Source: Streptomyces sp. AC1-42W (GTDB lineage: Bacteria; Actinomycetota; Actinomycetes; Streptomycetales; Streptomycetaceae). From it: 64,000 nucleotides of DNA. Under the pieces are notes generated by a model. It was not told the DNA's origin and ran no database searches. It was given only the letters and a program-made list of their open reading frames with translations. The translations under genes and the position numbers were made by a program. Positions 16,188-25,432 of the stretch are shown here, in pieces (the stretch's first letter is position 1; every line of letters begins with the position of its first letter). Location of the stretch: assembly GCF_003248355.1 (NCBI RefSeq), contig NZ_QKWY01000002.1, forward strand, positions 1,612,001 through 1,676,000, given 5' to 3'.

Positions 16188-16952
16188 TCAGGGGCGGTAG
16201 ATCGTGCCGGGCACCGGCTCGGCGGGTGCCATCAGCTGGGGGACCGTCACGAAGGTGTAGCCCTCCTTCTTGAGGGCGTCGATGATGCCGGGCACCGCGG
16301 GCACCGTGCCCTTGTAGATGTCGTGCAGCAGGATGATGCCGTCCTTGCTCGCCTGGTCGAGTATCCGCTTCTTGATCAGCGCGGAGTCGTTCGTCGAGTA
16401 GTCCTTGGCGGTGGCGCTCCACAGGATCTGGGAGAGCCCGAGGTCCTTGCTGATCCCGGAGACGGTGTCGTCGGTGCGGCCCTGCGGCGGGCGCATCAGC
16501 CGCGGCTTCTTGCCGGTGACCGCCTCGATGGCGTCCTGCGTCTTCTCCAGCTCGGCGCGTATCTCGGCCGGCTTCTTGTCCGTGAGGATCTCGTGCGACC
16601 AGGTGTGGTTGGCGACCTCGTGGCCCTCGGCCGCCAGTCGGCGGACGGTGTCCGGGTGCTTCTTCACATGGTTCTTGCCGAGCAGGAAGAACGTCGCGTG
16701 GACCTTCTTCTCCTTGAGGATGTCCAGCAGCCTGGGGGTGTCCTCGCCCGGTCCCGCGTCGAAGGTCAGGGCTATGCACTTGGCCTTGCGGCAGTCCACC
16801 GGACCGAACGCCCCCTTGGCGTCGTCACCGGCGTCCGCGCGGGCCGAACCGGGCGCGGTGGTCTCCATCGAGCAGCCGCTCAACGTCAGCGTGAGGGCTG
16901 TCACAAGGGCAACGGCCAACCCCGTACCGATCGACTTCGTCCTACTGGGCAC
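16188..16952 (-). CDS. Polysaccharide deacetylase lipoprotein (NodB domain)
   Basis: 254 residues, GTG start at 16952 giving a lipoprotein signal (TALTLTLSGCS lipobox) rather than the longer frame to 17015. The NodB domain has the catalytic Asp pair region TFDAGPGED, the metal-binding HTWSHE (H-x3-H) and RPPQGRTDD. Such enzymes remove N-acetyl groups from peptidoglycan or chitin-like glycans at the cell surface. It is followed on the same strand, after the lon remnant boundary, by no partner gene; upstream lies a GH25 lysozyme, so both act on cell-wall glycans. Confidence 0.9.
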   Translation of the reverse strand: MPSRTKSIGTGLAVALVTALTLTLSGCSMETTAPGSARADAGDDAKGAFGPVDCRKAKCIALTFDAGPGEDTPRLLDILKEKKVHATFFLLGKNHVKKHPDTVRRLAAEGHEVANHTWSHEILTDKKPAEIRAELEKTQDAIEAVTGKKPRLMRPPQGRTDDTVSGISKDLGLSQILWSATAKDYSTNDSALIKKRILDQASKDGIILLHDIYKGTVPAVPGIIDALKKEGYTFVTVPQLMAPAEPVPGTIYRP

Positions 16953-17154
16953 GGCGTGCCACTCCCTCGGGTAAATGGTCGCACTGGTGTGCGACGTAGG
17001 ACGATGACTATACACGTGGGGTATACACCGAATTTATAGTGGGGGTGGGGTCTCCGGGTTCGGTACGGGGGAGCGCCGGTTCCGGCCCGTGGACGCGGCG
17101 AAGCCCGGCGACCCTTGCGGTCACCGGGCTCAGGGGAGGGCGGGGCTGCCGCCG

Positions 17155-17997
17155 CTATCCGTTGGCGAGCGCCCGTACGCGGTCGAGAGCACCGTTGAAG
17201 TGATTGTGGTCACCCACCGTCGGTCCGGACGACGTGTACTGCCACATCGTGTAGAAACCCCAGCCGGCGGGAAGCGTGCCGACCGTCGAGCTGTAGCGGG
17301 CCACCCACAGCGGGTTGGTGGTGCCGAAGCTCGCGTTGTTGCCCGTGCAGGTCTGCCACCAGCTGGTCGCGGTGTAGATGACCGCGTCCCGTCCGGTGCG
17401 CGCCTTGTACGTGTTCACGAAGTCGCGTATCCACGCGACCATCTGGGACGCGCTCTTGCCGTAGCACTGCGCGCCGTACGGGTTCCACTCGATGTCCAGC
17501 ACGCCCGGCAGGGTCTTGCCGTCCCTGGACCAGCCGCCGCCGTGGTCCACGAAGTAGTTGGCCTGGGTGGCGCCGCTCGTGGTGTCGGGCGTGGCGAAGT
17601 GGTACGCGCCCCGGATCATCCCGACGTTGTACGAGCCGTTGTACTGCTGGGCGAAGTAGGGGTTGGTGTAGTACGTGCCCTCGGTCGCCTTGGCGTAGGC
17701 CCACTTGACGCCGCTGTTCCACAGCGTCGACCAGGCCACGTTGCCCTGGTGGCTGCTGACGTCCACGCCTTCGGTCTGGGTGACCAGGCTTCTGGCGGGC
17801 GAGCCGCCCTGGCCGTCGTGGGCGATCACGCCCATGCCCATGGTGGCGGAGCCGCGGGCCGGGCCGGTGGGTTTGCCGCCGGCCGCGTTCGACGCGCCGG
17901 GCAGGGCTATGAGGAGGGAGAGGGCTGCGAGCAGGGTGCCGGCCGCGGCGAAGCGCGAGCGGCGGGCCCTGGAGGAACCGGATCTGCGCACGGGCAT
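17155..17997 (-). CDS. Secreted GH25 lysozyme
   Basis: 280 residues with a twin-basic N-terminus, hydrophobic core and ASNA-AG cleavage region, so exported. The GH25 muramidase domain starts at GVDVSSHQGNV (about residue 76) and includes the catalytic LDIEWNPYG motif (about 168-176), with AYHFATP and MWQYTSSG also typical. It cleaves the muramic-acid linkage of peptidoglycan. The start at 17997 (MPVRRSGSS) is chosen because the upstream extension lacks signal-peptide character. Confidence 0.93.
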   Translation of the reverse strand: MPVRRSGSSRARRSRFAAAGTLLAALSLLIALPGASNAAGGKPTGPARGSATMGMGVIAHDGQGGSPARSLVTQTEGVDVSSHQGNVAWSTLWNSGVKWAYAKATEGTYYTNPYFAQQYNGSYNVGMIRGAYHFATPDTTSGATQANYFVDHGGGWSRDGKTLPGVLDIEWNPYGAQCYGKSASQMVAWIRDFVNTYKARTGRDAVIYTATSWWQTCTGNNASFGTTNPLWVARYSSTVGTLPAGWGFYTMWQYTSSGPTVGDHNHFNGALDRVRALANG

Positions 17998-18315
17998 TGC
18001 GTGCCTCCGAGTCTTGGTGGGGGGAAGCGAGGGGGAAAGCTCAGTGGGGGGATTCCGCTGACCCGTGGGGCGCCGCACGGCGACCCCGGAGGCATGTCAT
18101 GGTGTGAACATGCCACGTATGACGCTACGCACGTAGACCCGCTCGCGGAAGGGGGTCCGCGCTGTGCCGTTGGTCTAATCCTGCGAAATACTGGCCGAGC
18201 TGCGGCGATGACCGGCGGCGTAAGGAAAGTTTCACCGGCAGGAAAGCTCAAGAGGGGTGTTGACGTGCACGGGAGCGAAAGAGGGCGTGAACCCGGCGCT
18301 ACCGGAGGAAGTGGT
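17998..18315. other. Divergent intergenic region, lysozyme / MarR
   Basis: About 318 bases separating two divergent genes. A second possible start of the MarR gene lies at 18265. No hairpin, repeat or RNA gene stood out; it presumably carries both promoters. Confidence 0.4.
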
Positions 18316-18747
18316 GTGGACCACGAATTCCTCGCCCTCGAACGCGAGTTGGCCGTCTTCCTGCGTCGCGCACGGGCCAACTCCGGGGAAATGGCCCGCG
18401 AGGTGCATCCGGAGCTGGAGGCCGCCGCCTACGGGCTCTTCGTCCGCCTGGAGTCCGCGGGCCGTCAGCGGGCCACCGACCTCGCCGCCTACTTCGGCGT
18501 CGGCAAGGCCACCATGAGCCGTCAGCTCCGCGCCCTGGAGAACCTCGGCCTGGTGGCGCGCGAGCCCGACCCGGCCGACGGGCGCGCCTTCCTCGTCCAC
18601 CTCACCGACGAGGGCCTGGCCCGCTTCCGCGGCGTCCGCGACGCCCGCCGCGACCGCTACGTCCGCAAGCTCGCCGACTGGGACCGCGCCGAGGTCGCCG
18701 AACTGGCCCGGCTGCTGCACCATCTGAACGCCCGGGCCGAGGACTGA
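18316..18747 (+). CDS. MarR-family transcriptional regulator
   Basis: 143 residues with a winged helix: RATDLAAYFGVGKATMSRQLRALENLGLVAREPDPADGRAF at about residues 55-95 contains the recognition helix and the wing DPADGR. The GTG at 18316 follows GGAGGAAG and gives a normal family length; a GTG at 18265 (AGAGGGG ahead) would add 17 residues. Ligand unknown. It is divergent from the lysozyme and convergent with the PP2C-like gene. Confidence 0.9.
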   Translation: MDHEFLALERELAVFLRRARANSGEMAREVHPELEAAAYGLFVRLESAGRQRATDLAAYFGVGKATMSRQLRALENLGLVAREPDPADGRAFLVHLTDEGLARFRGVRDARRDRYVRKLADWDRAEVAELARLLHHLNARAED

Positions 18748-18787
18748 GCCGACCGGCGGGGTGCCGGGTGCCCGGCGGCGGGATGCC

Positions 18788-19570
18788 TCACAGGCGTACG
18801 AAGACCGCCGTGGCGTCGTCGTGCGTCTTGCCCCGCAGATGCTTACGCTCCGTGTCCGCGTCCTCCAGGGCGCGGACCCGGTCGATCAGCCCCTGCGGGC
18901 CCTCCTTCTCCAGGACCCCGAAGCACGCCGCCCAGTCGCCCTCGCCGAACATCTCCGTCCAGCGGCTCGCCCCGTCCGTCATCGCCGCGAGGCCCCGTAC
19001 TCCGGCGCGCGGGGCCTGCCCCACGACCGCCCGCGCCGCCACGGCCGGGTCGGCGGCGGCCGTGAAGAACCCGCCCTCCTTGTTGCGCGCACGGGCGTCC
19101 GCCACCGCGTCGGACACCAGCAGCTCGGGCGCCAGCCGGTCGAGCCGGTCGTCCAGCACGGCGCGGACCTCTCCCTCGGGCGACTCGAACAACAGCACCG
19201 AATCGGACAGCACCAGGTACTCCACGGCGGCCTCGTCCCAACGCACCACGACCACCGTCGCCTGCGGCGTACGTACGTGAGAAAGGTCACACGAGGAGCG
19301 ATGGGCGTTTGCGGTGCGCCGGATGGACTCCGCGAGGACCTCCCGCAGGGTCGGATCCCGTCGCGAACCGGACAGTTCGACCAGCGCCCCGCCCAGCCTC
19401 GCCGTGAACCATGGAACCGAATGCACACAACCGTCGTCGCCCTCCGGCGGCGTCACGCCGTCCAGGAGCACCAGTCCGCCGCCCCGGCCGGAGGCGGGGA
19501 GGACCGATGCGGTCCAGTCCTCGTTCGGTCGATCGGGGGCTCCGGCGGCGGTCGCGAGTTCGATACGCAT
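18788..19570 (-). CDS. PP2C-like protein phosphatase
   Basis: 260 residues. Short acidic metal motifs of the PPM family can be seen: VLLDGVTPPEGDDG near residue 35, AAMTDGASRW near 200 and THDDATAVFV near the end. The start MRIELATAAG with PNEDW resembles the RNEDA opening of bacterial PP2C proteins. It may dephosphorylate Ser/Thr targets, but the middle is divergent and activity is uncertain. Single-gene unit convergent with marR. Confidence 0.75.
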   Translation of the reverse strand: MRIELATAAGAPDRPNEDWTASVLPASGRGGGLVLLDGVTPPEGDDGCVHSVPWFTARLGGALVELSGSRRDPTLREVLAESIRRTANAHRSSCDLSHVRTPQATVVVVRWDEAAVEYLVLSDSVLLFESPEGEVRAVLDDRLDRLAPELLVSDAVADARARNKEGGFFTAAADPAVAARAVVGQAPRAGVRGLAAMTDGASRWTEMFGEGDWAACFGVLEKEGPQGLIDRVRALEDADTERKHLRGKTHDDATAVFVRL

Positions 19571-19933
19571 GCGTTCAGTCTGCACGACGCCTTCACCGCA
19601 CCTGCATCCTGCGGGGATCGGCGCGTACCGGCAGGTCAGCGGCCCGACCGGGCGGAAGCGGCCGCTCCGCCCCCGGATGCGGGCGGGCATCCTGCCAAAG
19701 CGGGCGCCGAAGTTCCAGCCGGTGGCCGCACGTGACTCCGGCGTGCGCCGGGGAAACTTGTTCGCCAACTCCGGAGTGATGTTCACTCGTTCAGGTGGCG
19801 GAGCGGTTGATGCGCGCCCCCTCCCCAAAAGCGCTGGAATGGTCGGAAGCCGTACCAGGGGGCGGGGCGCTCGTTCATGTGACCGTGCGTCACCTCTGCT
19901 TCAAGGGCGGACGAGTCAAGATTGCGAGCACCG
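19571..19933. other. Divergent intergenic region, phosphatase / cvnA
   Basis: About 360 bases with several open but arginine-rich shadow frames and no recognisable protein, RNA or repeat. It should contain the phosphatase promoter and that of the conservon operon. Confidence 0.4.
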
Positions 19934-22615
19934 GTGCAGAAGAAGCGGCCTCGGAGCAAGGGCGGCAGCAACAGCGGTTCCGGGGCGGCGCCGACGACCC
20001 CGGCCGGCGGCGGTCGCACCGTACGCGTCCGCAGCCGGCTGGTCGCGGGCGTCGCCGTCGTCGGGATCACCGTCATAGCGGCGGGGACACCGGCCGTGCT
20101 CGCCGCCTCGGCCGACCTCAACGACTCGCAGCACCTGGTCACCCTCGCCGAGCTGAACCAGCAGGCCGTCTCCCTGGCCCACTCCCTCGCCGACGAGCGC
20201 GACGAGATCACCGTGTACATCGCGGGCGGCCGGGACGGCGAGCCGGGCAACCGGGGCGCCCGGGTCGACCAGCAGGTGGACGAGATCCGCGAGGCGGCCC
20301 CGCCCGACCTGCTGCGCGACCTGTCCACCATCCCCTCCCTGCGCCGGGACGCGGTCAGCGGCAAGGGCACCGCCCTGGCGGCCCACCAGGCGTACTCCGA
20401 GGTCATCGCCAAACTCCACGGCCTGGCCGACGCGCTCGCCCGTGACACCCCGCCGCGCGCTGCCGACGGCGCCCGCACCCCGCGCGCCCTCGGCCGGGCC
20501 ACCGACCAGGCGTCCGCCACCCGCGGGCTGCTGCTCGCCGCACTCGCCGTGCCCCGCCCGGAGCCGGCGCCCCCGCAGACCGACCCGTTCACCGGGCTGC
20601 CCGTGCAGCAGCGGGACGAGGGCGAGACCAAGGGGGACCGCGCCCGCGACGCGCTGAGCGCCGCCGCGCAGCGGGCCAGGGTCGGCGAACTCGCCGCGCT
20701 CGCGGAGTTCGACCAGTCCGCCGGGGCCACCGCCCGCGACAAGCTGGCCTCCCTCGTCACCGGACCCGAGGTCAACAGCGCCGAGAAGTACCTCGCCGAG
20801 CTGACCGACCGCCCCGAGCTGTCCGACGCCGACCTCAAGGTCAGTGAGAAGAAGGTCGCCGCCGCGCTCACCGCCCGCGTCGACCGGATGCGCTCCGTGC
20901 AGTCCGCGCTCGCCACCACCCAGGTCCAGCGGCTGGAGCAGCTGCGCGACGACGACGTCACCGCCCTCGAACTGCGCATCGCCCTCCTCGGCGGCTGCCT
21001 GCTCGTCGCCGTCGGCGTCTCCACCGCCGTCGCCCGCACCCTCACCCAGCCGCTCGCCGTGCTGCGGATCGGCGCCGCCCGGCTGGCCGCCGAACCCGCC
21101 ACCGCCGAACCGGTCCGCTACACCGGCCGCAACGACGAGTTCGCCCAGGTCGTCCGCTCCCTCAACGCCCTGCACGGCCGGTCGCGCGAGCTGCTCCAGG
21201 ACCACGAGGGGCGCGCCGAGAAGCTCGCCGCCGAACGCGCCGGCCTCATCGGCGAACGCGAGAAGCTCGCCGCCCGGCGCACCGAACTCCAGGCCCACAC
21301 GGACGAGCTGACCGCCCAGCTGGAGAAGCTCCGCGGCACCGTCCACCACACCTTCGTCAACCTCTCGCTGCGCACCCTGGGCCTGGTCGAGCGGCAGCTC
21401 GGCGTCATCGAGTCCCTGGAGGAGCGCGAGCAGGACCCGGAGCGCCTCGGCACGCTCTTCAAGCTCGACCACATGGCCACGGTCATGCGCCGGCACAGCG
21501 AGAACCTGCTGGTCCTGGCCGGTGCCGAGCACGGACACGGGCACCCGGGCCCGATCCCGCTGGTGGACGTCCTGCGCGCCGCCGTCAGCGAGATCGAGCG
21601 GTACGAGCGGGTCACCATCCAGTCCCTTCCGCCGCACGCCCAGATCGCCGGGTTCGCCGCCGACGACCTCAGCCACCTGGTCGCCGAACTCCTGGAGAAC
21701 GCGACCTCCTTCTCGCCGCCCGACTCCCCGGTCCAGCTCTCCGGCTGGCTCCTGGAGAGCGGCGAGGTGATGCTCTCCGTCCAGGACGAGGGCATCGGCA
21801 TGTCCGCCGAGCGGATGGACGAGCTGAACACCCGCCTCGCCGACCCGGCCCTCTTCGAGGCCGGCGAACGGAACGCCGCCGGGGAGGGGGCCGGGGCCGG
21901 TCTCGGCCTCCAGGTGACGTCGCTGCTCGCCGCGCGGCACGGCGTACGGGTGGAGCTGCGCGAGCAGAAGGGGAACGGGATCACGGCGGTCGTCGTGCTC
22001 CCCGAGGCCCTGCTGCCGAAGGCCCTCCCCGCCGCGACGCCCCCCGCCGTCACCACGCCGGGTGAGGCGCCCGCGCTCAACCTGCCGGGCTCGGTCGCGG
22101 AGGCCAACTCCAACACGCTGCCGGGCCGCGGTACGGAGTCGTCGGACGATCCGATGATCGCGGCGGCGGAACGGGTGCTCGCCCAGGCGCAGGCGGCCGA
22201 CGACCCCGAAGAGGCCCCCGAGGCGGTCACCGAACCGGACCCCGAGCCCGACGCCCTCGACGCCGAGGCCACCCTCCAGGTGCGCCTGCCCCGGCCCCCG
22301 CAGGCCCCCGAGCCCGCCCCGGAACCCGAGCCCGCCCCGGAATCCGCCGCCACCGTCACCGACAAGGGGCTGCCCAAGCGGACCCCGAACATCGTCCGGC
22401 CCGCCGGGGCGCCCGCCGCCGAGCGCCGGGGGAGCGTCGACCGCGAGGCCCTGCGCCGCCGCCTCGACAACTTCCAGCAGGGGGCCAGGGACGGCCGCAG
22501 AGACGTCGAGGCGGAACTCGCCGGAGACACACGTACCGAACAGGCCGAGCCGGCAGGCCGTACCGATGGCCGGACCGGAGACACGGGGGAAACAGTCGAG
22601 GAGGCACGTAGTTGA
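19934..22615 (+). CDS. cvnA: Conservon sensor kinase (CvnA type, nitrate/nitrite-sensing domain)
   Basis: About 893 residues. A transmembrane segment (RLVAGVAVVGITVIAAGTPAVLAA) lies at ~35-58, then a large extracellular helical domain, a second segment (IALLGGCLLVAVGVS) near 350 and a HAMP-like region. The phospho-acceptor-like LDHMATVMRRHSENLLVLAG region is near 510. The HATPase has ELLENA, DEGIGM and GAGLGLQV. The tail is Pro/Glu-rich. These membrane proteins assemble with CvnB, C and D, encoded next, in a G-protein-coupled-like signalling complex. GTG 19934 is chosen; TTG at 19922 is an alternative. Confidence 0.9.
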   Translation: MQKKRPRSKGGSNSGSGAAPTTPAGGGRTVRVRSRLVAGVAVVGITVIAAGTPAVLAASADLNDSQHLVTLAELNQQAVSLAHSLADERDEITVYIAGGRDGEPGNRGARVDQQVDEIREAAPPDLLRDLSTIPSLRRDAVSGKGTALAAHQAYSEVIAKLHGLADALARDTPPRAADGARTPRALGRATDQASATRGLLLAALAVPRPEPAPPQTDPFTGLPVQQRDEGETKGDRARDALSAAAQRARVGELAALAEFDQSAGATARDKLASLVTGPEVNSAEKYLAELTDRPELSDADLKVSEKKVAAALTARVDRMRSVQSALATTQVQRLEQLRDDDVTALELRIALLGGCLLVAVGVSTAVARTLTQPLAVLRIGAARLAAEPATAEPVRYTGRNDEFAQVVRSLNALHGRSRELLQDHEGRAEKLAAERAGLIGEREKLAARRTELQAHTDELTAQLEKLRGTVHHTFVNLSLRTLGLVERQLGVIESLEEREQDPERLGTLFKLDHMATVMRRHSENLLVLAGAEHGHGHPGPIPLVDVLRAAVSEIERYERVTIQSLPPHAQIAGFAADDLSHLVAELLENATSFSPPDSPVQLSGWLLESGEVMLSVQDEGIGMSAERMDELNTRLADPALFEAGERNAAGEGAGAGLGLQVTSLLAARHGVRVELREQKGNGITAVVVLPEALLPKALPAATPPAVTTPGEAPALNLPGSVAEANSNTLPGRGTESSDDPMIAAAERVLAQAQAADDPEEAPEAVTEPDPEPDALDAEATLQVRLPRPPQAPEPAPEPEPAPESAATVTDKGLPKRTPNIVRPAGAPAAERRGSVDREALRRRLDNFQQGARDGRRDVEAELAGDTRTEQAEPAGRTDGRTGDTGETVEEARS

Positions 22616-23097
22616 CTGCGCCCAGCACATGCGGGCTGAGTAGCGAGGCCCGGAACCTGCAGTGGTTGCTCAGCAATCTCGTGGAGGAGGTGCCAGGGGT
22701 CCACTCGGTCACGGTCGTGTCGTCGGACGGGCTGATGCTGCTCTCCTCCGACCCCGGCCACCGCACGGCGGCCGCCGCCGAACCGGCCCCGCCCAGCGGA
22801 CCACGCGGTTCCAGCGCCGATCTGGCGACCATCGTCTCGGGCATCGGCAGCCTCACCGCCGGCGCCGCGACGCTGATGGAGGGCGGCGGCGTCAAACAGA
22901 CCATGGTCACCATGGAGGAGGGCAGCGTCTTCGTCATGTCGATCAGCGACGGCTCCCTGCTCGGGGTGCACGCCGCCCCCGACTGCGACATGGGCGTCGT
23001 CGCGTACCACATGGCGCTGTTCGTCGGCCGGGCCGGGCACGTACTCACCCCCGAACTCCGCAGGGAACTGCGCACGTCGTTGGAGAGCGCCCGGTGA
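22612..23097 (+). CDS. cvnB: Roadblock/LC7 domain protein (CvnB type)
   Basis: 161 residues, TTG start at 22612 overlapping the cvnA stop, with GAGGAGG seven bases ahead. The fold signature is ARNLQWLLSNLVEEVPGVHSVTVVSSDGLML, then EGGGVKQTMVTMEEGSVFVM. It probably acts as regulator of the small GTPase CvnD. Overlapping genes on both sides show it belongs to the conservon operon. Confidence 0.92.
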   Translation: MTAPSTCGLSSEARNLQWLLSNLVEEVPGVHSVTVVSSDGLMLLSSDPGHRTAAAAEPAPPSGPRGSSADLATIVSGIGSLTAGAATLMEGGGVKQTMVTMEEGSVFVMSISDGSLLGVHAAPDCDMGVVAYHMALFVGRAGHVLTPELRRELRTSLESAR

Positions 23098-23507
23098 GCC
23101 CGGCCGCCACCGGACCCGCCGGCAGGCTCCCCGTACGCGGGGCGGGCAAACGGCCCGCACGGGTACGCCCGTACTCGCTCACCGGCGGCCGCACCCGCTT
23201 CGGACACGTCCTGCTCGTGGAGACGTTCGTCGCCGCGCTGGAGGCACCGCAGGAGCGCCGCGAACTCACCGACGGCAACCCGTCCCGGGTGATGCCGGAA
23301 CTCAGGGCGATCGTGGAGATCTGCCGCCGGATGCGCACCGTCGCGGAGGTCTCGGCGCTGCTGAGAATGCCGCTCGGCGTGGTCCGGGTACTCCTCAGCG
23401 ACCTGGCCGACCAGGGAAAGATCCGCGTGTACGGGACCGGGCACGGCCCCGGCAGACCCGACCGCGCACTGCTCGAAAGGGTGCTCGATGGACTCCGTCG
23501 TCTCTGA
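23094..23507 (+). CDS. cvnC: DUF742 protein (CvnC type)
   Basis: 137 residues, GTG start overlapping the cvnB stop. Core signature RVRPYSLTGGRT near residue 24 and a winged-helix-like C-terminus (TVAEVSALLRMPLGVVRVLLSDLADQG). Member of the four-part conservon; overlaps cvnD by about 20 bases. Confidence 0.92.
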   Translation: MSPAATGPAGRLPVRGAGKRPARVRPYSLTGGRTRFGHVLLVETFVAALEAPQERRELTDGNPSRVMPELRAIVEICRRMRTVAEVSALLRMPLGVVRVLLSDLADQGKIRVYGTGHGPGRPDRALLERVLDGLRRL

Positions 23508-24138
23508 GTCGCCGCTGTTCGCCCCGCGGCAGCCGGGGCCGGACACCCGGCCCGAGGAGCAGACCCAGCCCTGGCAGCTGGACACCACCAGGGCTCCGAT
23601 CGCCACGAAGATCGTGGTCGCGGGCGGCTTCGGCGTCGGCAAGACCACGTTCGTCGGCGCGGTCTCCGAGATCACCCCGCTGCGCACCGAGGCGATGATG
23701 ACGCGGGCGAGCGAGGACACCGACGACCTGGACGCCACGCCCGACAAGCTCACCACGACCGTCGCGATGGACTTCGGCCGGCTGACGCTGGACGACGACC
23801 TCGTGCTGTACGTCTTCGGCACACCGGGCCAGCAGCGCTTCTGGTTCATGTGGGACGACCTGGTGCGCGGCGCGATCGGCGCCGTCGTGCTGGCCGACAC
23901 CCGCCGCCTCGCCGACTGCTTCCCCGCCCTCGACTACTTCGAGAGCTGCGGACTGCCGTACATCGTCGCCGTCAACCACTTCGAGGGCACCCCGGCCTTC
24001 GAGGCCGACGACGTCCGCGAGGCACTGACCGTACCCGCGCACGTCCCCGTCCTGATCATGGACGCGCGCAGCCGGATCACGGTCGTCGAGTCCCTGCTGG
24101 CCCTCGTCGGCCACGCCCTCGACGCCGACCCCGCGTAA
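23488..24138 (+). CDS. cvnD: Small GTP-binding protein (CvnD type)
   Basis: 216 residues. P-loop GGFGVGKTTFVG near residue 47, the switch threonine region TTVAMDFGRL near 90, and the DTPGQ-equivalent FGTPGQQRFW near 112. A NKxD-like element is replaced by VNHFEG near 170, usual for this family. It is the GTPase switch of the conservon. ATG at 23488 lies inside the end of cvnC. Confidence 0.93.
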   Translation: MDSVVSESPLFAPRQPGPDTRPEEQTQPWQLDTTRAPIATKIVVAGGFGVGKTTFVGAVSEITPLRTEAMMTRASEDTDDLDATPDKLTTTVAMDFGRLTLDDDLVLYVFGTPGQQRFWFMWDDLVRGAIGAVVLADTRRLADCFPALDYFESCGLPYIVAVNHFEGTPAFEADDVREALTVPAHVPVLIMDARSRITVVESLLALVGHALDADPA

Positions 24139-24165
24139 CCCGCACCCCCACAACGGAGAACCGCG

Positions 24166-25407
24166 ATGCGGAAGATACTGATAGTCGGAGCCGGTCAGTC
24201 CGGGCTCCAGCTCGCCCTCGGACTCCAGTCCCGGGGATACGAAGTCACCCTGATGTCCAACCGCACGGCCGATGAGATCCGGTCCGGCCGGGTCATGTCC
24301 ACGCAGTGCATGTTCCACACCGCGCTCCAGCACGAGCGGGACCTCCGGCTCAACTTCTGGGAGTCCCAGGCCCCGCGCATCGAGGGCCTCGGCGTCTCCG
24401 TCGCCGCCCCCGACTCCTCGCGGGCCGTCGACTGGGTCGGCCGGCTCGACGGCTACGCCCAGTCGGTGGACCAGCGGGTCAAGATGGCCGGCTGGATGGA
24501 GACCTTCGCGCAGCGCGGCGGACAGCTCGTCATCCACGGCGCGGCCGTCTCGGACCTGGACTACTTCTCGCGTGCCTACGACCTCGTGCTGGTCGCGGCC
24601 GGCAAGGGCGAACTGGTCTCCATGTTCGGCCGGGACGCCGCCCGCTCGCCGTACGACGCCCCGCAGCGCGCGCTGTCCGTCGCGTACGTCCACGGCATGG
24701 GCCCGCGCCCGGAGCACCCGGAGTTCGACGCCGTCCGCTGCAACCTGGTCCCCGGCGTCGGCGAGCTGTTCGTGATGCCGACCCTCACCACCTCGGGCCG
24801 GGCCGACATCCTGTTCTGGGAGGGCGTCCCCGGCGGGCCGCTCGACGCGTTCCAGGGCATCAAGGACCCCTCCGAGCACCTGGCCAAGACCCTGGAGCTG
24901 ATGGAGCGGTTCACCCCCTGGGAGTACGCCCGCGCCACCAAGGTCGAACTCACCGACGCCAACGGCACCCTCGCCGGCCGGTACGCCCCCACCGTCCGCA
25001 AGCCGGTCGGCCGGCTGCCCGGCGGCGGCCTGGTCCTCGGCGTCGCGGACGTCGTCGTCGCCAACGACCCGATCACCGGCCAGGGCTCCAACTCGGCGTC
25101 CAAGTGCGCCGCCGCCTACCTCGACGCGATCGTCGAGCACGGCGACCGGGAGTTCGACGAGGCATGGATGCGGGCCACGTTCGACCGCTACTGGGCGACC
25201 GCCCAGCACGTCACCAAGTGGACCAACGCCATGCTCGGCGCCCCGCCGGAGCACGTCCTGAACCTGATCGGGGCGGCCGGGCAGCTCCAGCCGGTCGCGG
25301 ACCGCTTCGCCAACGGCTTCGACGACCCGGCCGACTTCGAGAACTTCTTCTTCGACCCGGAGAAGACGAACGCCTATCTCACCTCGGTGACCGGCCCCGC
25401 CGCCTGA
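24166..25407 (+). CDS. StyA-like FAD monooxygenase
   Basis: 413 residues. FAD-binding GAGQSGLQLALGLQSRGY is at the extreme N-terminus (residues 8-25), and TADEIRSGRVMSTQCMFHTALQHE follows, as in styrene/indole monooxygenase oxygenase subunits. The second FAD motif region, VVVANDPITGQGSNSASK, lies near 300. Such enzymes epoxidise aromatic alkenes or indole using FADH2 from a partner reductase, which is not adjacent here. It sits 27 bases after cvnD on the same strand and is probably the conservon's effector or passenger gene; substrate unknown. Confidence 0.88.
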   Translation: MRKILIVGAGQSGLQLALGLQSRGYEVTLMSNRTADEIRSGRVMSTQCMFHTALQHERDLRLNFWESQAPRIEGLGVSVAAPDSSRAVDWVGRLDGYAQSVDQRVKMAGWMETFAQRGGQLVIHGAAVSDLDYFSRAYDLVLVAAGKGELVSMFGRDAARSPYDAPQRALSVAYVHGMGPRPEHPEFDAVRCNLVPGVGELFVMPTLTTSGRADILFWEGVPGGPLDAFQGIKDPSEHLAKTLELMERFTPWEYARATKVELTDANGTLAGRYAPTVRKPVGRLPGGGLVLGVADVVVANDPITGQGSNSASKCAAAYLDAIVEHGDREFDEAWMRATFDRYWATAQHVTKWTNAMLGAPPEHVLNLIGAAGQLQPVADRFANGFDDPADFENFFFDPEKTNAYLTSVTGPAA

Positions 25408-25432
25408 CCGGGCCCCGCCGCGGCCCCCGGTC

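Noticed and set aside
19916..22630. 904-residue minus-strand frame opposite cvnA
   Set aside because: Codon-bias shadow; the plus strand carries kinase motifs.
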